Notes: a model not told the origin generated them from the sequence alone. Shown: positions 1 through 8,429, numbered from the stretch's first letter. The stretch is 64,000 nt of DNA from Neorhizobium galegae bv. officinalis (GCA_000985875.1 CCRI01000022.1:29878-93877), one strand, 5' to 3'. Translations and numbers: made by a program.

Positions 1-52
1 GCAAAAGACGGTCGATCTCCCGACTGGAATGGACCACCGTAAAATCGTACAT
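1..52 (-). CDS. Possible 5' end of a gene leaving the window
   Basis: An ATG on the minus strand at 52 opens a frame reading MYDFTVVHSSREIDRLL to the window edge. Only 17 codons are visible, so neither family nor reality can be settled. No strong Shine-Dalgarno is seen just upstream. It is recorded because nothing else explains the edge. Confidence 0.25.
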   Translation of the reverse strand, partial: MYDFTVVHSSREIDRLL

Positions 53-240
53 TGTCTAGCACCTTAATGACTGAACGTTGCCATCATCGGCGGATCTGAG
101 ATCCTGGATGACCGTGCGCTACATTTGACACCTTCCGCAATGCAAGCAGCGGAGCAGCGACGCGGCAATCTCAGGGCAGGCAGCTTGCCGCGCCGGCTGG
201 CTGATTCAGGAACGCGATCAGTCAGGCTCTTTCTCGGCGG

Positions 241-888
241 TCACCCTGGATGCCGGCTCCCGCAAATCTGCACCAAATCAGAAAGGATGGTTCTGAGCTT
301 TGGCCACGGCGCCTCCTCCAGGCCCGATCCGGGGTCCTCTGTCTCCAGCACACAGTGCAGCTTCGCAGCGATGCCGGCGACGGATTGAGATGAGGTGTTC
401 CACAACTCCTTTGCCAAGGCGCTTTCGACTTCTGCGAGTTCCGCCTCCGCCTTCTTGGCGCGGGAGTAACCGATCCGGGCGTCCACCGCGTTCCAGTCGG
501 CACGGCGTTCCGCCAGCTTCGCTCGGGCCGCTCGTCGTGTCTCCGTCTGATCGGGGTTCGGGAGAAGGCGATCGATCTCTTCCGTGGTGTAGGCCCACAT
601 GAAGCCGTCGCCCTCGGAGAAGCCGATTTTCACACGTGGGAAGCTGCCAAGTTCCCGAAGCATCTCGGTTTCGAGCTTCTGCTGACGACGGCAAGCCTCA
701 CTGTACAATCTGTGGGCTGCCAGCCAGTCCCTCCACAGCGAGACCGCCGGGTCGACTTGATCGGTTCGATCCCCTCCCCTCGCAGACCTGCCAGCCGCTG
801 ACGTCGCCGCAATCGACGCAGCAGCCGCGGCCAGGGACGTTCGGCGCGTTGTATTGAGTACGGCGCCCTTATTCCCAGAACAAGCCAT
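241..888 (-). CDS. Hypothetical protein with Tat-like N-terminus (215 aa)
   Basis: The start at 888 (MACSGNKG) is chosen because GGAGG lies about 8 nt upstream. The N-terminus carries TRRTSLAAAAASIAATSAAG, a twin-arginine followed by an alanine-rich hydrophobic run as in a Tat signal or membrane anchor. The rest is charged and mostly helical with no enzyme motif I recognise. I believe similar short proteins with an RR-containing start and a WRDWLAAHRL-type segment are common in rhizobial accessory DNA, but assign no function. A broken relative with the same kind of N-terminus lies directly upstream and its end overlaps this start. Confidence 0.6.
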   Translation of the reverse strand: MACSGNKGAVLNTTRRTSLAAAAASIAATSAAGRSARGGDRTDQVDPAVSLWRDWLAAHRLYSEACRRQQKLETEMLRELGSFPRVKIGFSEGDGFMWAYTTEEIDRLLPNPDQTETRRAARAKLAERRADWNAVDARIGYSRAKKAEAELAEVESALAKELWNTSSQSVAGIAAKLHCVLETEDPGSGLEEAPWPKLRTILSDLVQICGSRHPG

Positions 889-1196
889 TGGAAACACCTC
901 CGGTGGTATCAAGATCCGTGAAGATCACCCGCAGGTCCGGAAACCGCGGTTCGCTGTGGCGACACAGCTCTGGATGTAGTTGCGTTCGATCGTGGCAACA
1001 GGCGAGTCCTTTCGATGAGACGCGATCTTGTGCCGAGCGTTGCCGTGCGCCTAGCTCTCCGCTCCGACCCCGCGGCTGTTGCCGCGACGCAGAGCCTTCC
1101 CGCCAGCCCGCATGTCACGGAGAGAGCTGTCGGTGCATACAGTAACTTTCGGCGGGTGATTGCAGACAAAGTTCTGCTATTCTCAGAATCAGCCAT
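869..1196 (-). pseudogene. Broken paralogue of the adjacent Tat-like hypothetical protein
   Basis: A minus-strand frame begins MADSENSRTLSAITRRKLLY, again a twin-arginine before a hydrophobic stretch. It runs into low-complexity, unlikely sequence after about 35 residues. In another minus frame the end reads FPDLRVIFTDLDTTGG and stops at 869, overlapping the start of the downstream gene. This pattern (good N-terminus, good C-terminus, different frames) suggests a frameshifted and shortened gene. The relation to the neighbour rests on the shared RR start only. Confidence 0.4.
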
Positions 1197-1260
1197 GATC
1201 CAAGCTCCAGAAACCAGGTTGTGGTTGAGCCTTACGCTAAGGGACGAAGGCTGGATTAAT

Positions 1261-1277
1261 TCGTAACAGGGATACGA
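1261..1277. promoter_or_regulatory. Operator-like palindrome 1 upstream of XRE gene
   Basis: TCGTAACAGGGATACGA is an inverted repeat with 7-bp arms and a 3-bp centre, with one mismatch. The second copy lies 49 bp downstream and abuts the xre start. Paired half-site palindromes in front of a small HTH gene are typical of autoregulation. Confidence 0.6.
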
Positions 1278-1309
1278 TAACGGTAGATGATTTGCATTTC
1301 AATAAAAAA

Positions 1310-1326
1310 TCGTATCGGTGATACGA
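1310..1326. promoter_or_regulatory. Operator-like palindrome 2 at XRE start
   Basis: TCGTATCGGTGATACGA is a perfect 7-bp inverted repeat around a GGT centre, ending 1 nt before the TTG start of the xre gene. It has the same consensus as the site at 1261-1277 (TCGTAWC-N3-GATACGA). A bound repressor would block the ribosome-binding and start region. Confidence 0.65.
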
Positions 1327-1327
1327 A

Positions 1328-1567
1328 TTGAAGCCGATCCAGTGCAAAATGGCTCGGACAGCTCTAGGCTGGGGCACGCGTGATCTGGCCAGGAATGCCG
1401 GGGTTTCCCCAGACACGATTGCGAGACTCGAACGAGGTGAGAACTTGCGCGCCTCGACAATTTTTGCTGTCCAGAGCGCCATCGAAGCAGCCGGTATCGA
1501 ATTCATTCCGGAGAATGGCGGGGGCGTAGGTGTACGTTTCGCGCGGGCGACCGAGCACGAGAAGTAG
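1328..1567 (+). CDS. XRE/Cro-family HTH regulator (79 aa)
   Basis: This is a small single-domain helix-turn-helix protein. Residues about 5-60 form the XRE fold: a CKMARTALGW helix, the recognition region SPDTIARLERGE, then a helix ending at IEAAGIEFI. The TTG at 1328 is preferred over the ATG at 1349 because relatives start with a (L/M)xPxQCxxARxxLGW segment that the later start would cut. Two matching palindromes at 1261 and 1310 lie just upstream, so the protein probably represses its own promoter. It is not part of a visible toxin-antitoxin pair. The next gene is 114 bp away on the same strand. Confidence 0.8.
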   Translation: MKPIQCKMARTALGWGTRDLARNAGVSPDTIARLERGENLRASTIFAVQSAIEAAGIEFIPENGGGVGVRFARATEHEK

Positions 1568-1681
1568 CGCCACTGTTCGAGACGCCCCGACGGCAGTTAG
1601 ATCCCGCCCCCGACAAGAGCCGGGCCTTTCGGTCTCTTTCCTATCCTGCCTCGTGAAGCGGGGCCGTCCTACAACGGCGCC

Positions 1682-2290
1682 ATGACCTCTGACTCAAAGA
1701 TTTTTGTGAGCCTGCGGCCAATCCGCAAAAGCCAGCCTAAACATCAGGAACCAGATGGGCCAAAGTGCCAATGGGACCGATGCGAAAAGAGCGGCACGCA
1801 CCGTGCGCCGGTGGGGCGTGAAGCAGAAGGGCTATTTCTGCTATTCTGTCCCACGCATTTGGCGGCATATACCGAGGGCTACAACTTTTCATCGAGCCTG
1901 TCCGACCCCGTGACCGCCCGTTATCAGCGGGAGGCCGCCAGCGGTCTTCGGGCAACCATTGGCGTAATGATCAATCGAGTTACAGAACCCCCTCTCCCAT
2001 CCACGGCCCGATCAGGCTCAGCAAAAGCGATCAATGCGCGAAAGAGTGCAGCCGAGCGGCAAGCGGCAAGCGCTGCGAAACGGGTTCGCAAGCTCAAGGT
2101 TCTTCAAGCAAAAGCATTCGAGACGCTCGGCATTTCACCCGACGCGACACCTGAAGAGATCAGGAGGCGCTACAAGGAGAAACTCAAGATGCACCACCCG
2201 GACGCCAATCAAGGCGATCGCAATTCGGAAGACGAGCTCCGGGCGGCCATAGAAGCTCATAAGATCCTCAAGCTCAACGGCTTCTGTTGA
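1682..2290 (+). CDS. J-domain (DnaJ-like) protein with Cys/His N-terminal motif (202 aa)
   Basis: The C-terminus (about residues 144-200) is a J domain: AFETLGISPDATPEEIRRRY, then KMHHPDAN with the HPD tripeptide needed to stimulate Hsp70 ATPase. The N-terminus has a C-x4-C...H...CPTH pattern (about residues 30-63), which may bind zinc. The middle is a charged, alanine-rich linker. The G/F-rich and CXXCXGXG regions of true DnaJ are absent, so this is a class C co-chaperone, probably acting with DnaK on a narrow client set. The start is the ATG at 1682; the gene seems to be transcribed alone. Confidence 0.8.
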   Translation: MTSDSKIFVSLRPIRKSQPKHQEPDGPKCQWDRCEKSGTHRAPVGREAEGLFLLFCPTHLAAYTEGYNFSSSLSDPVTARYQREAASGLRATIGVMINRVTEPPLPSTARSGSAKAINARKSAAERQAASAAKRVRKLKVLQAKAFETLGISPDATPEEIRRRYKEKLKMHHPDANQGDRNSEDELRAAIEAHKILKLNGFC

Positions 2291-2391
2291 AACTGGCGAC
2301 GGTGCTTTCTTCTGTTGAAGCCCCGGATTCCCGGCACTCCTTTGTCCGCGACTTCAAATCAACCGCTTGGCTTTTAAGGCGATAGACAACC

Positions 2392-3062
2392 TATTCTCCA
2401 AACGGAAGTTCAATTTCTTCGCGATTTTTTTTGCGCCCTCGATCAGGACCGTCTTAAACCGCTCGGCATCTTCTGCCGGCAGCATCTCAGCCCCGGCTCG
2501 AATGCCTTCCTGCCACGCAGGCCCGCGTTCCCATGCTTCGTTGTAGACGAGCGCCAATTCGGCGAACCCCCTCGTCTGCAGCAGGGCCTCAAAAGCAGCG
2601 CAGCTTGGCGGACATCCTTCTCCCGCTTCGCTGCCCCCTGCCCGTCAGTGTGCCGGCGGCTGGCGACGATGAGCTTGTGGATCGCGTACCCGGACGGATC
2701 GGGGACAACGACCGGGACACCGCTTCGGTGGAGCATTGTCCTGACCGGTTCCCTTATGAGGAAGTCGAGAAAGCGCAGTGGATCCGCGCTGCCGCCGAGG
2801 GCGATCATCCCACCTTCGCGGGTCAGGGTATTTACCAAACGCCTGCGAGCGCGTAGGTCGTCCTTGTCCCGCTTATGATCGGCTACGCGCCGCGCGATAT
2901 CCGGATCATCAGCAGAACCGACGTAACGACGTTTGGTACCACCATGTCTGCTGGGATGTCGAAGTACCAGTACTTGCGCCCCTTGATGTTCGCCGGGGTG
3001 AACCGACCCTCCGAAGGGAAATCCGCCGTCCATGCGGCGTCTAGCGAGCGCTGACCTATTCG
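2392..3062 (-). pseudogene. Degenerate GSU2403-type nucleotidyltransferase copy with catalytic core deleted
   Basis: This is a decayed second copy of the intact gene at 38052-39146. The C-terminal part (DPLRFLDFLIREP, VVVPDPSGYAIHKLIVASRR) and the N-terminal part (SLDAAWTADFP, RFTPANIKG) both match it. Two lesions are clear. Frameshifts split the frame at both ends, and the sequence jumps from TREGGMIA straight to LGGSADPLRF, which removes about residues 102-225 of the intact protein. The lost block holds the GT...GDTD nucleotidyltransferase core. The 29-bp palindrome found upstream of the intact copy is not present here. It cannot be active. Confidence 0.8.
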
Positions 3063-3313
3063 GCGAGCTAATCTTCTATTTCCGATTGGGCCCCATGGCA
3101 AAAGTGAGCGATGCTCGCCTTAAAAGGTAATGAACCTACGACCAGTTTCGGATGCCACCATACGCCTACAAGCCGTTCGCCGAGTTGGCACATGCGATCC
3201 AACGCGCTCCGGTCGCCGCTCATATCAACACAGTTGGTTGCAGTTGTACCTGCAGCGGGACGCCGCTGGTCTTTCTTCATCGAGACGCTGTCTCATGGTT
3301 TCGAAATTCGCGG
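3063..3313. other. Intergenic debris between the nucleotidyltransferase relic and MFS gene
   Basis: About 250 bp without a supported gene. A 70-codon minus-strand frame (3068-3280) has no recognisable motif and no good ribosome-binding site. I treat the stretch as decayed border sequence. Confidence 0.4.
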
Positions 3314-4474
3314 CTAAGCGCGATTTTGGATATTCAATCGGGTTGGTGCGAGCGCGACCGCGAGTGTCACGGCGGTCATCAATGCCGTCACCCAGACCAG
3401 CGCCGAGGACAACGACACGAACGTCAGCAGCGCACTCGCGAACACGACGCCCCCTGCCTGCGAGGTCCGCAGAAGAGCGAACAGCTCCGGCCGTCGTTCC
3501 GGAGGGGCAAGGGTATCCAGGGCCAGCGAGAAATAGGTGCCCAGAGGGGCAAGCACCACGCCGATCAGGACCGTCCCGACGACGGTCATAACCATGGAAT
3601 GATTCACCGCCGCGAGTGCGGACCCCAAGGCCATGGCGGCCAGTTGGACCACCACAGCCGTTCTGGATGCCATGCGATTGCGCACGCTGATCCAGATCCC
3701 ACCCGCCACCGAGGCGAGGCACAGCGGGACCGTGAACGTGATCGCCAAAGCCGGCTCGTACCCGAAATTCAGCGCCAGGGCGACGGCGCCGATTTCAATG
3801 GATGCGACAGTCGCGCCGCTGGCGGCCGCACAGGCAAACCAAAGTAGGACTTCCGGCGACAGCAGCTTCCCATGTAACGTGGGTAAGCCTTCTACACGAG
3901 CGACAGCCGCCGTCCATGGAACGACTATGGCTGGCAAGGCGCCCAGTGTCGTCATGGCCAGGAGTGCGAGGAGCGGCGAAACGGTCGCAAGGCCGGATGC
4001 GGCTACGGGCGCCAAAACAAAGGTCACTTCATTGAGCGTGGACGCGATCCCAAGTGCCCGGGGTAATCGCGAAGCTAAAACGAAGTGATTCAGCAACGTC
4101 CGGAGAAAGCCATAGGCCGCCCCGTTGACCAAGCCCGCTGCGGCCGCGAACAGAACCAGCCATTCAAAGGAAGCCCCGTAGGCCGCGCAGACCGTGATCG
4201 ATGCCAATGCCATCGCGCGGAAGCTGATCAGCAGCCTGAACGTTGTCGCCGCAGGTAGGTTTCTGCCTAGTCGCGCGAGAGGTACGGCGCCGGCAATCTG
4301 CGCCAGCGTCATGGCCAAAATCATGGCCGCGCCGCCACTGGTGCTGCCGGTCAGGCTTAGGGCAATGAACGAGAAAGCCACCGGACCTGCCGCCTGCGGG
4401 ACGGTCAGCGTCGCGGAGGATACGAACCACCGGAGTAGCGGCCATGAGTTTGTCAGCAGGGACGTTCCCGTCAC
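3314..4474 (-). CDS. MFS-type transporter (386 aa)
   Basis: A strongly hydrophobic protein with about 12 predicted membrane helices and an MFS-like layout (two sets of six helices around a central loop near ARVEGLPTLHG). Substrate is unknown. The start is placed at a GTG at 4474, two bases after the stop of the upstream lysE-like gene, which implies translational coupling; an upstream extension would overlap that gene by about 270 bp and is unlikely. Its place behind a LysE-family exporter and a divergent LysR regulator suggests a role in amino-acid or small-metabolite efflux, but that is inferred from context. Confidence 0.75.
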   Translation of the reverse strand: MTGTSLLTNSWPLLRWFVSSATLTVPQAAGPVAFSFIALSLTGSTSGGAAMILAMTLAQIAGAVPLARLGRNLPAATTFRLLISFRAMALASITVCAAYGASFEWLVLFAAAAGLVNGAAYGFLRTLLNHFVLASRLPRALGIASTLNEVTFVLAPVAASGLATVSPLLALLAMTTLGALPAIVVPWTAAVARVEGLPTLHGKLLSPEVLLWFACAAASGATVASIEIGAVALALNFGYEPALAITFTVPLCLASVAGGIWISVRNRMASRTAVVVQLAAMALGSALAAVNHSMVMTVVGTVLIGVVLAPLGTYFSLALDTLAPPERRPELFALLRTSQAGGVVFASALLTFVSLSSALVWVTALMTAVTLAVALAPTRLNIQNRA

Positions 4475-4476
4475 TT

Positions 4477-5085
4477 TCAGATCCCACTCAGCAGTTCGAA
4501 CGCAATCAGCCACATAACACATGCGATGCCCGCTTCGAGGATGCGCCAAGACGATGGACGGGAAAACACCGGCCCAAGGCGTGTCGAGCCGTATCCGAGC
4601 GAAAAGAAAAACAGGAAGGATCCCGTGGTTGCACCGGCCGCGAACGCGAACTGATGTCCGGGGAACCGGGTCGCAACTGTGCCGAGGAGCACAACCGTAT
4701 CCAGATAGACGTGCGGGTTCAGCCAGGTGAGCGCGAGGCACATCGCCATTGTTCCTGCGAAGCTGGCCGGCGTGCCGTCCCTTACCTCCAAAGCTCCGGA
4801 ACCTCTCAGCGCCGAAAGTAGGCTTTTGGCGCCATACCAGACCAGGAATGCCGCGCCGCCGTACCGCATGACAGGGTCAAGCCACGGAAGCACCCCGACG
4901 ATCTGCTGCAGGCTGGCGACCCCGAGAACGATCAGAATGGCATCCGAAAGAGCGCAGGAAAGGCAGACGGCGAACACGTATTCGTTGCGAAGTCCCTGCC
5001 GCAGCACAAAAGCATTTTGCGCACCTATCGCGACGATGAGGCTAAGTCCCATCATCATCCCGGTAAAATAAATTGTAAGGTCCAT
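4477..5085 (-). CDS. LysE/ArgO-family amino-acid exporter (202 aa)
   Basis: The length and sequence fit the LysE superfamily: an N-terminal SLIVAIGAQNAFVLRQGLR segment, the family signature around AIGAQNAF, and a second half with LTWLNPHVYLDTVVLLG, the conserved NP(H/K)xxLD motif. Six hydrophobic segments are visible. Family members export basic amino acids (lysine, arginine) across the inner membrane. The start at 5085 (MDLTIYF) is chosen over 5133 because the upstream 16 residues are polar and atypical. It lies divergent to an ArgP/LysG-like regulator, the standard arrangement for this pair, and is followed by an MFS gene. Confidence 0.85.
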   Translation of the reverse strand: MDLTIYFTGMMMGLSLIVAIGAQNAFVLRQGLRNEYVFAVCLSCALSDAILIVLGVASLQQIVGVLPWLDPVMRYGGAAFLVWYGAKSLLSALRGSGALEVRDGTPASFAGTMAMCLALTWLNPHVYLDTVVLLGTVATRFPGHQFAFAAGATTGSFLFFFSLGYGSTRLGPVFSRPSSWRILEAGIACVMWLIAFELLSGI

Positions 5086-5179
5086 TTTGCCAGTCGCACT
5101 CCGATCTGACAGATCGATAGACCACCTCAGCAAGTTAGGCTAATTAAAGATCATAACCTAGATTAAGTGTAACTAATCC
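5086..5179. promoter_or_regulatory. Divergent lysE-like / lysR intergenic region
   Basis: 94 bp of AT-rich sequence between two divergent starts. It contains LysR-type T-N11-A candidates around CTAATTAAAGATCATAACC. The ArgP/LysG-like product of the rightward gene most likely binds here to activate the exporter when lysine or arginine is in excess. No single site can be fixed by eye. Confidence 0.5.
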
Positions 5180-6085
5180 GTGATCGACTACACCGCCCTC
5201 CGCGTACTCCACGCCGTCATCCAGTCCGGCAGTTTCGAAAAGGCTGCCACCGTTTTGAATGTCACCCCCTCAGCGGTGTCCCAGCGAGTAAAGCAGCTGG
5301 AGGAGCGGGTGGGTGCGGCGCTTGTCGTGCGTGGCACTCCATGTGTGGCCACGGAAAAAGGTGATCAGCTCTGCAGCCATATGGAAAATGTCGGCATTCT
5401 GGAACATGATCTGCTCAAGGAGTTGCCGTCTCTGGCCGACCCGCACGGCCCCCAGCAACGGGTCACGCTGCGGATCGCGACCAACGCCGACAGTCTCGGA
5501 ACATGGTTTCTGGAGGCGATGGCGGAGTTCTCGAAGTCGTCGGATTACCTGTTGAACCTTTCGGTGGATGATCAGGATTATACATCCGACTGGCTTCAGC
5601 AGGGAAAGGTGATCGCGGCGGTATCCGGCTCCGATAAGCCTATTTCGGGATGCCGGCGCTTTCCGCTGGGGGCGCTTCGCTACCATGCGACCGCCAGTCC
5701 TGGGTTCATCACCCGCCGTTTCGCGGGAGGCGTCACGCCGGAAACCCTGGCGGATGCGCCCTCCCTGACCTTCGACCAGAAAGACCGGCTTCAGTCCGAT
5801 TGGGTTCGTCAAACGTTAGGCGAATCCGTCAGTCTGCCGACGCACTGGTTGCCGTCTACACAAAGTTTCGTCGAGGCGAGCCTTATGGGTATGGGGTGGG
5901 GAATGAACCCCATCCAGCTCGTCAGGGACCACCTGGAGGCCGGACGCCTGGTGGAACTCCTGCCAGGTAAGACGCTCGACGTGCCGCTGTACTGGCACAT
6001 CAATCGGCTGGCCGCAGACCGTCTCAATGCCTTGACCCGGTGTGTCAGCGAAGTGGCCGGCCGGACTTTAATTCGAATGGAATAA
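5180..6085 (+). CDS. ArgP/LysG-type LysR regulator (301 aa)
   Basis: The N-terminal winged HTH (residues 1-60) reads FEKAATVLNVTPSAVSQRVK, a classic LysR recognition helix. The C-terminal half is the usual co-inducer-binding domain. The sequence MIDYTALRVLHAVIQSGSFE is characteristic of the ArgP/LysG/IciA subgroup, which senses lysine or arginine and activates a LysE/ArgO exporter. Translation starts at a GTG (5180). The divergent exporter supports the assignment. Length is normal for the family. Confidence 0.88.
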   Translation: MIDYTALRVLHAVIQSGSFEKAATVLNVTPSAVSQRVKQLEERVGAALVVRGTPCVATEKGDQLCSHMENVGILEHDLLKELPSLADPHGPQQRVTLRIATNADSLGTWFLEAMAEFSKSSDYLLNLSVDDQDYTSDWLQQGKVIAAVSGSDKPISGCRRFPLGALRYHATASPGFITRRFAGGVTPETLADAPSLTFDQKDRLQSDWVRQTLGESVSLPTHWLPSTQSFVEASLMGMGWGMNPIQLVRDHLEAGRLVELLPGKTLDVPLYWHINRLAADRLNALTRCVSEVAGRTLIRME

Positions 6086-6098
6086 CAAGTATCCGAGC

Positions 6099-6287
6099 CT
6101 ATCTCAGATAAGCAAGAGCTTGGGATCGGCCGACATAAGTGGGCTCTTGAAGAGAATTGAACCGTCGGCGGGCCGCAGTCACGATCCGTTCATCAACCGT
6201 AATTGCGGCGTTAGGATTATCGGCCTCAATATGAGTGAATATATCGTCGTGATCAGAGAGCGCGAAGGCGGACCAGACGAGCTTCAC
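6099..6287 (-). pseudogene. Truncated ParE/RelE-type toxin
   Basis: The N-terminus MKLVWSAFALSDHDDIFTHI...NPNAAITVDERI is that of the ParE/RelE superfamily. After residue 40 the sequence degenerates and stops at residue 62. Full-length members have about 95 residues, with a conserved region around GRIAGTREL and the VLHGAQ end, and these are missing here. The GTG start at 6287 overlaps the antitoxin stop (GTGA), as in intact modules. The truncation removes the core that would contact the ribosome or gyrase, so the toxin is presumably dead. Confidence 0.75.
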
Positions 6288-6592
6288 CTTTTCAGGTCGC
6301 GTGCTCTGCGCCGGGCTGCTGCTCGACGCTCCGCGAAACGCGCCTCGGCCTCATTGTCCGGGATGTCGGGCCGTGTGTCGTTCAGGGCCTCCAACACCTT
6401 CGCCCGGAACCAGGCATCATGTCCCTCGCTGCTAGTCACCAATTCAAGCGGTAGAGAGCCTTCGTTGGCAGTACGGGTCAGCAGGATCCGCACTGCATCG
6501 AACACTGTCAGCCCCATGCCTTCGAGCACGGCGGACGCACGATCCCGGACCTCGGCATCGATGCGGGTTTGAACGAGAGCATTGGCGGCCGT
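6284..6592 (-). pseudogene. RelB/DinJ-type antitoxin with ATG start mutated to ACG
   Basis: The sequence AANALVQTRIDAEVRDRAS...GLTVFDAVRILLTRTA is a RelB/DinJ ribbon-helix-helix antitoxin. Homologues start M-A-A-N-A-L-V-Q. Here the residue at the start position is encoded by ACG (6592-6590), with an AGAGGA ribosome-binding site 7 nt upstream exactly where it should be. The only upstream ATGs in frame lie far away in non-homologous sequence. So either the initiation codon has been lost by a single transition or the gene is weakly translated. With the partner toxin truncated, loss of antitoxin would carry no cost. Confidence 0.7.
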
Positions 6593-7441
6593 AAGCGATT
6601 CCTCTGTTAGAATTAATGTAATGCAATCGAATGACAAATGCCAGAGGGCTCTACATACTGGAGATGTTTTTGCATACATAGGATCACAGATAGCCGCGCC
6701 CGCTGTCGGCTGAGCACGCCACCCGCGCGAAGCAAAAACCCAGCCTGGTATGCCGCGCAAGCCGGCTCTAACGTGTCGTCGCCTAGAAAGGACTTGAACC
6801 GGTGACCCGTGGATTTGAGACGCGAAATATCCTATTGCTAAGCTGCGTTATAGGCAGAGCGTCCGTCTGCCGAGGCGACCACTGTGGGGGTTTCCGAAGA
6901 TATCGAACGGACGGTGCCGGACGGCTGTAAATGGCACCTGCCTCTCGTTCAACACGCAATCATTGCGCCACATCCAGTAGCATCCTGTAGCGCCCCTTTT
7001 TGCCAAGCCATGATAATGAAATGTTCCCGCCGGGTCGGGCAATTGGAAATGCAAATTGCGGGCAACCGCTAAGTCCCGAGAGACACAGAAGCTTGATGCA
7101 GCCGGAGCGAAACGTTGCGAGACATTGCCGTGTGGCGTCGCGCCTTGGCGGTCTCACGGCCAATGTCGGAAGAGCGACAAGGACGTTTTCGGCGAACAAC
7201 CGGCCGATTTTCCTGGAGAAGGGCTCCCGAATCCGACACGCCTCTTGTACATCGCCGTCGTTGAGGAGCGATCCTGACAGAAGGTGCGCGGCAATGTTGG
7301 GCGCGATGTATGCGGGCTTCGCTCGAAGGGCGATCGGTTGCTTTCCCAGGCTTCTCTTTGCAGGATGAATGCCCAAGCAAGCTCGTCCAAGTTCAACGAG
7401 CCGATCGATTTGCCGGAGGCTTCTGAGAGATTGGAGCCTAT
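6593..7441. other. Decayed region without a supported gene
   Basis: About 850 bp. It contains a stretch near 6781-6850 that loosely recalls a tRNA T-arm (GGACTTGAACC) but does not fold. A long minus-strand frame (6960-7613) includes AYIAPNIAAHLLSGSL, which could be the tail of a recombinase-like protein, but I cannot support a family. The stretch is consistent with old insertion and deletion scars next to the IS3 fragment. Confidence 0.4.
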
Positions 7442-7534
7442 ATGAGCAAGACAACGAACAAATTCTCTCCCGAAGCCCGTGAGCGCGCCATTCGAATGGT
7501 GCTGGACCACAAAGCCGAACACCCAAACGAAATG
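7442..7534 (+). pseudogene. IS3-family OrfA N-terminal fragment
   Basis: MSKTTNKFSPEARERAIRMV followed by LDHKAEHPNE is the start of an IS3-family OrfA (helix-turn-helix transposase subunit). After about 30 residues the match ends abruptly and the frame reads unrelated sequence to a stop at 7645. No OrfB or terminal inverted repeats are seen. It marks a former insertion at the edge of the moc-like cluster. Confidence 0.7.
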
Positions 7535-7634
7535 GCCTCCGGCAAATCCGGCGCGGTTCAGCACGCACCCGACCGATGCGGCCGGCGCCCAGAAGAGCAA
7601 AGTTCACTGTCATGGTTGATTGCTAGTGGCTCGA

Positions 7635-8429
7635 TCAGCCGTTGATCATATTGCGGAAGCGGACGAGTTCCTCGCTCGCCACGCCGACATTGTGCGGCTC
7701 CGCCGGATAAGCTCCGCTCTCGACGTCCTGGCGGAATTCCCGGAACGCTGCGATGCGCTCGTGCTGCAGGCGGTCGAACTCTGCGGCAAAGTTGCGATAG
7801 GTCTTCGCATGTCGCGGCACATGCCCGCGGTTCTGTCCGAGCACGTCATCGGCAAAGAGATATTGCGCGTCGCAACCGGCGCCCGCCCCCATCGAGATCA
7901 TGAAGAGAGACGTCTGGGCGCTGATCAGCGAGGCAACGTCGGCAGGAACCACCTCGATTTCGGCGGCGAAGGCACCAGCCTCCTCGAGGGCTTTGACCGC
8001 ATTCCAGATCGCCATCGCGCTGTCGGCCGTCTTGCCGACCGCCTTGAAGCCACCGGTCCAGGTCGCCTTCGAGGGAATGAGGCCGACATGGCTGCAGACG
8101 GGAATGCCCTCGTCCCTGAGCTCGCGGATGATCCGGAGGCTCGCCGCGCAATAGACGGCGTCGCCACCGGCGCGCATCGCTTTGAAGGCCGCCCGCAGAT
8201 ATTCCTCCGTCGTGACGAAGTCGCCATATTCGAGCCCCGGCACGGCAAAGACACTTGGCGCCACCTCGCGGAACGCAGGCCCCAGGAGCGCCGGCGGCAC
8301 GGAGACCATTTCAATCCCGGCCTTGTCGGCGGCTTGCGCCTCCTCGAGCGTGACGACACGAAGCATGCTGAGCTGGCGCTTGCCCTTGAGCGCCAGGATA
8401 TCGGCAACGGTGGGACGGTGGGATTTCAT
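7635..8429 (-). CDS. PanB-like (ketopantoate hydroxymethyltransferase family) protein with altered active site (264 aa)
   Basis: Fold-level match to PanB: IPVCSHVGLIPS corresponds to the VCGHLGLTP segment, GGFKAVGKTAD to GGYKVQGRG, IEVVPADVA to LECVPVELA (catalytic Glu kept), MGAGAGCDAQYLFADDVLG to IGAGNVTDGQILVMHD, and VESGAYPAE to VESGVYPGE. However the Mg-binding Asp of VGDSLG reads VPPALLG, the second Asp of LADLPF is lost, and the Lys of VKIEGG is replaced (VYCAAS). PanB uses methylene-tetrahydrofolate, so a folate or C1-linked role is plausible, but normal pantoate synthesis is doubtful. It is the last gene of the mocDEF-like operon (25-nt gap, AAGGA site). Confidence 0.75.
   Translation of the reverse strand: MKSHRPTVADILALKGKRQLSMLRVVTLEEAQAADKAGIEMVSVPPALLGPAFREVAPSVFAVPGLEYGDFVTTEEYLRAAFKAMRAGGDAVYCAASLRIIRELRDEGIPVCSHVGLIPSKATWTGGFKAVGKTADSAMAIWNAVKALEEAGAFAAEIEVVPADVASLISAQTSLFMISMGAGAGCDAQYLFADDVLGQNRGHVPRHAKTYRNFAAEFDRLQHERIAAFREFRQDVESGAYPAEPHNVGVASEELVRFRNMING

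Noticed and set aside
6781..6850. tRNA gene on the minus strand
   Set aside because: A T-loop-like GGACTTGAACC occurs, but anticodon and D arms do not pair and no CCA/acceptor stem forms.
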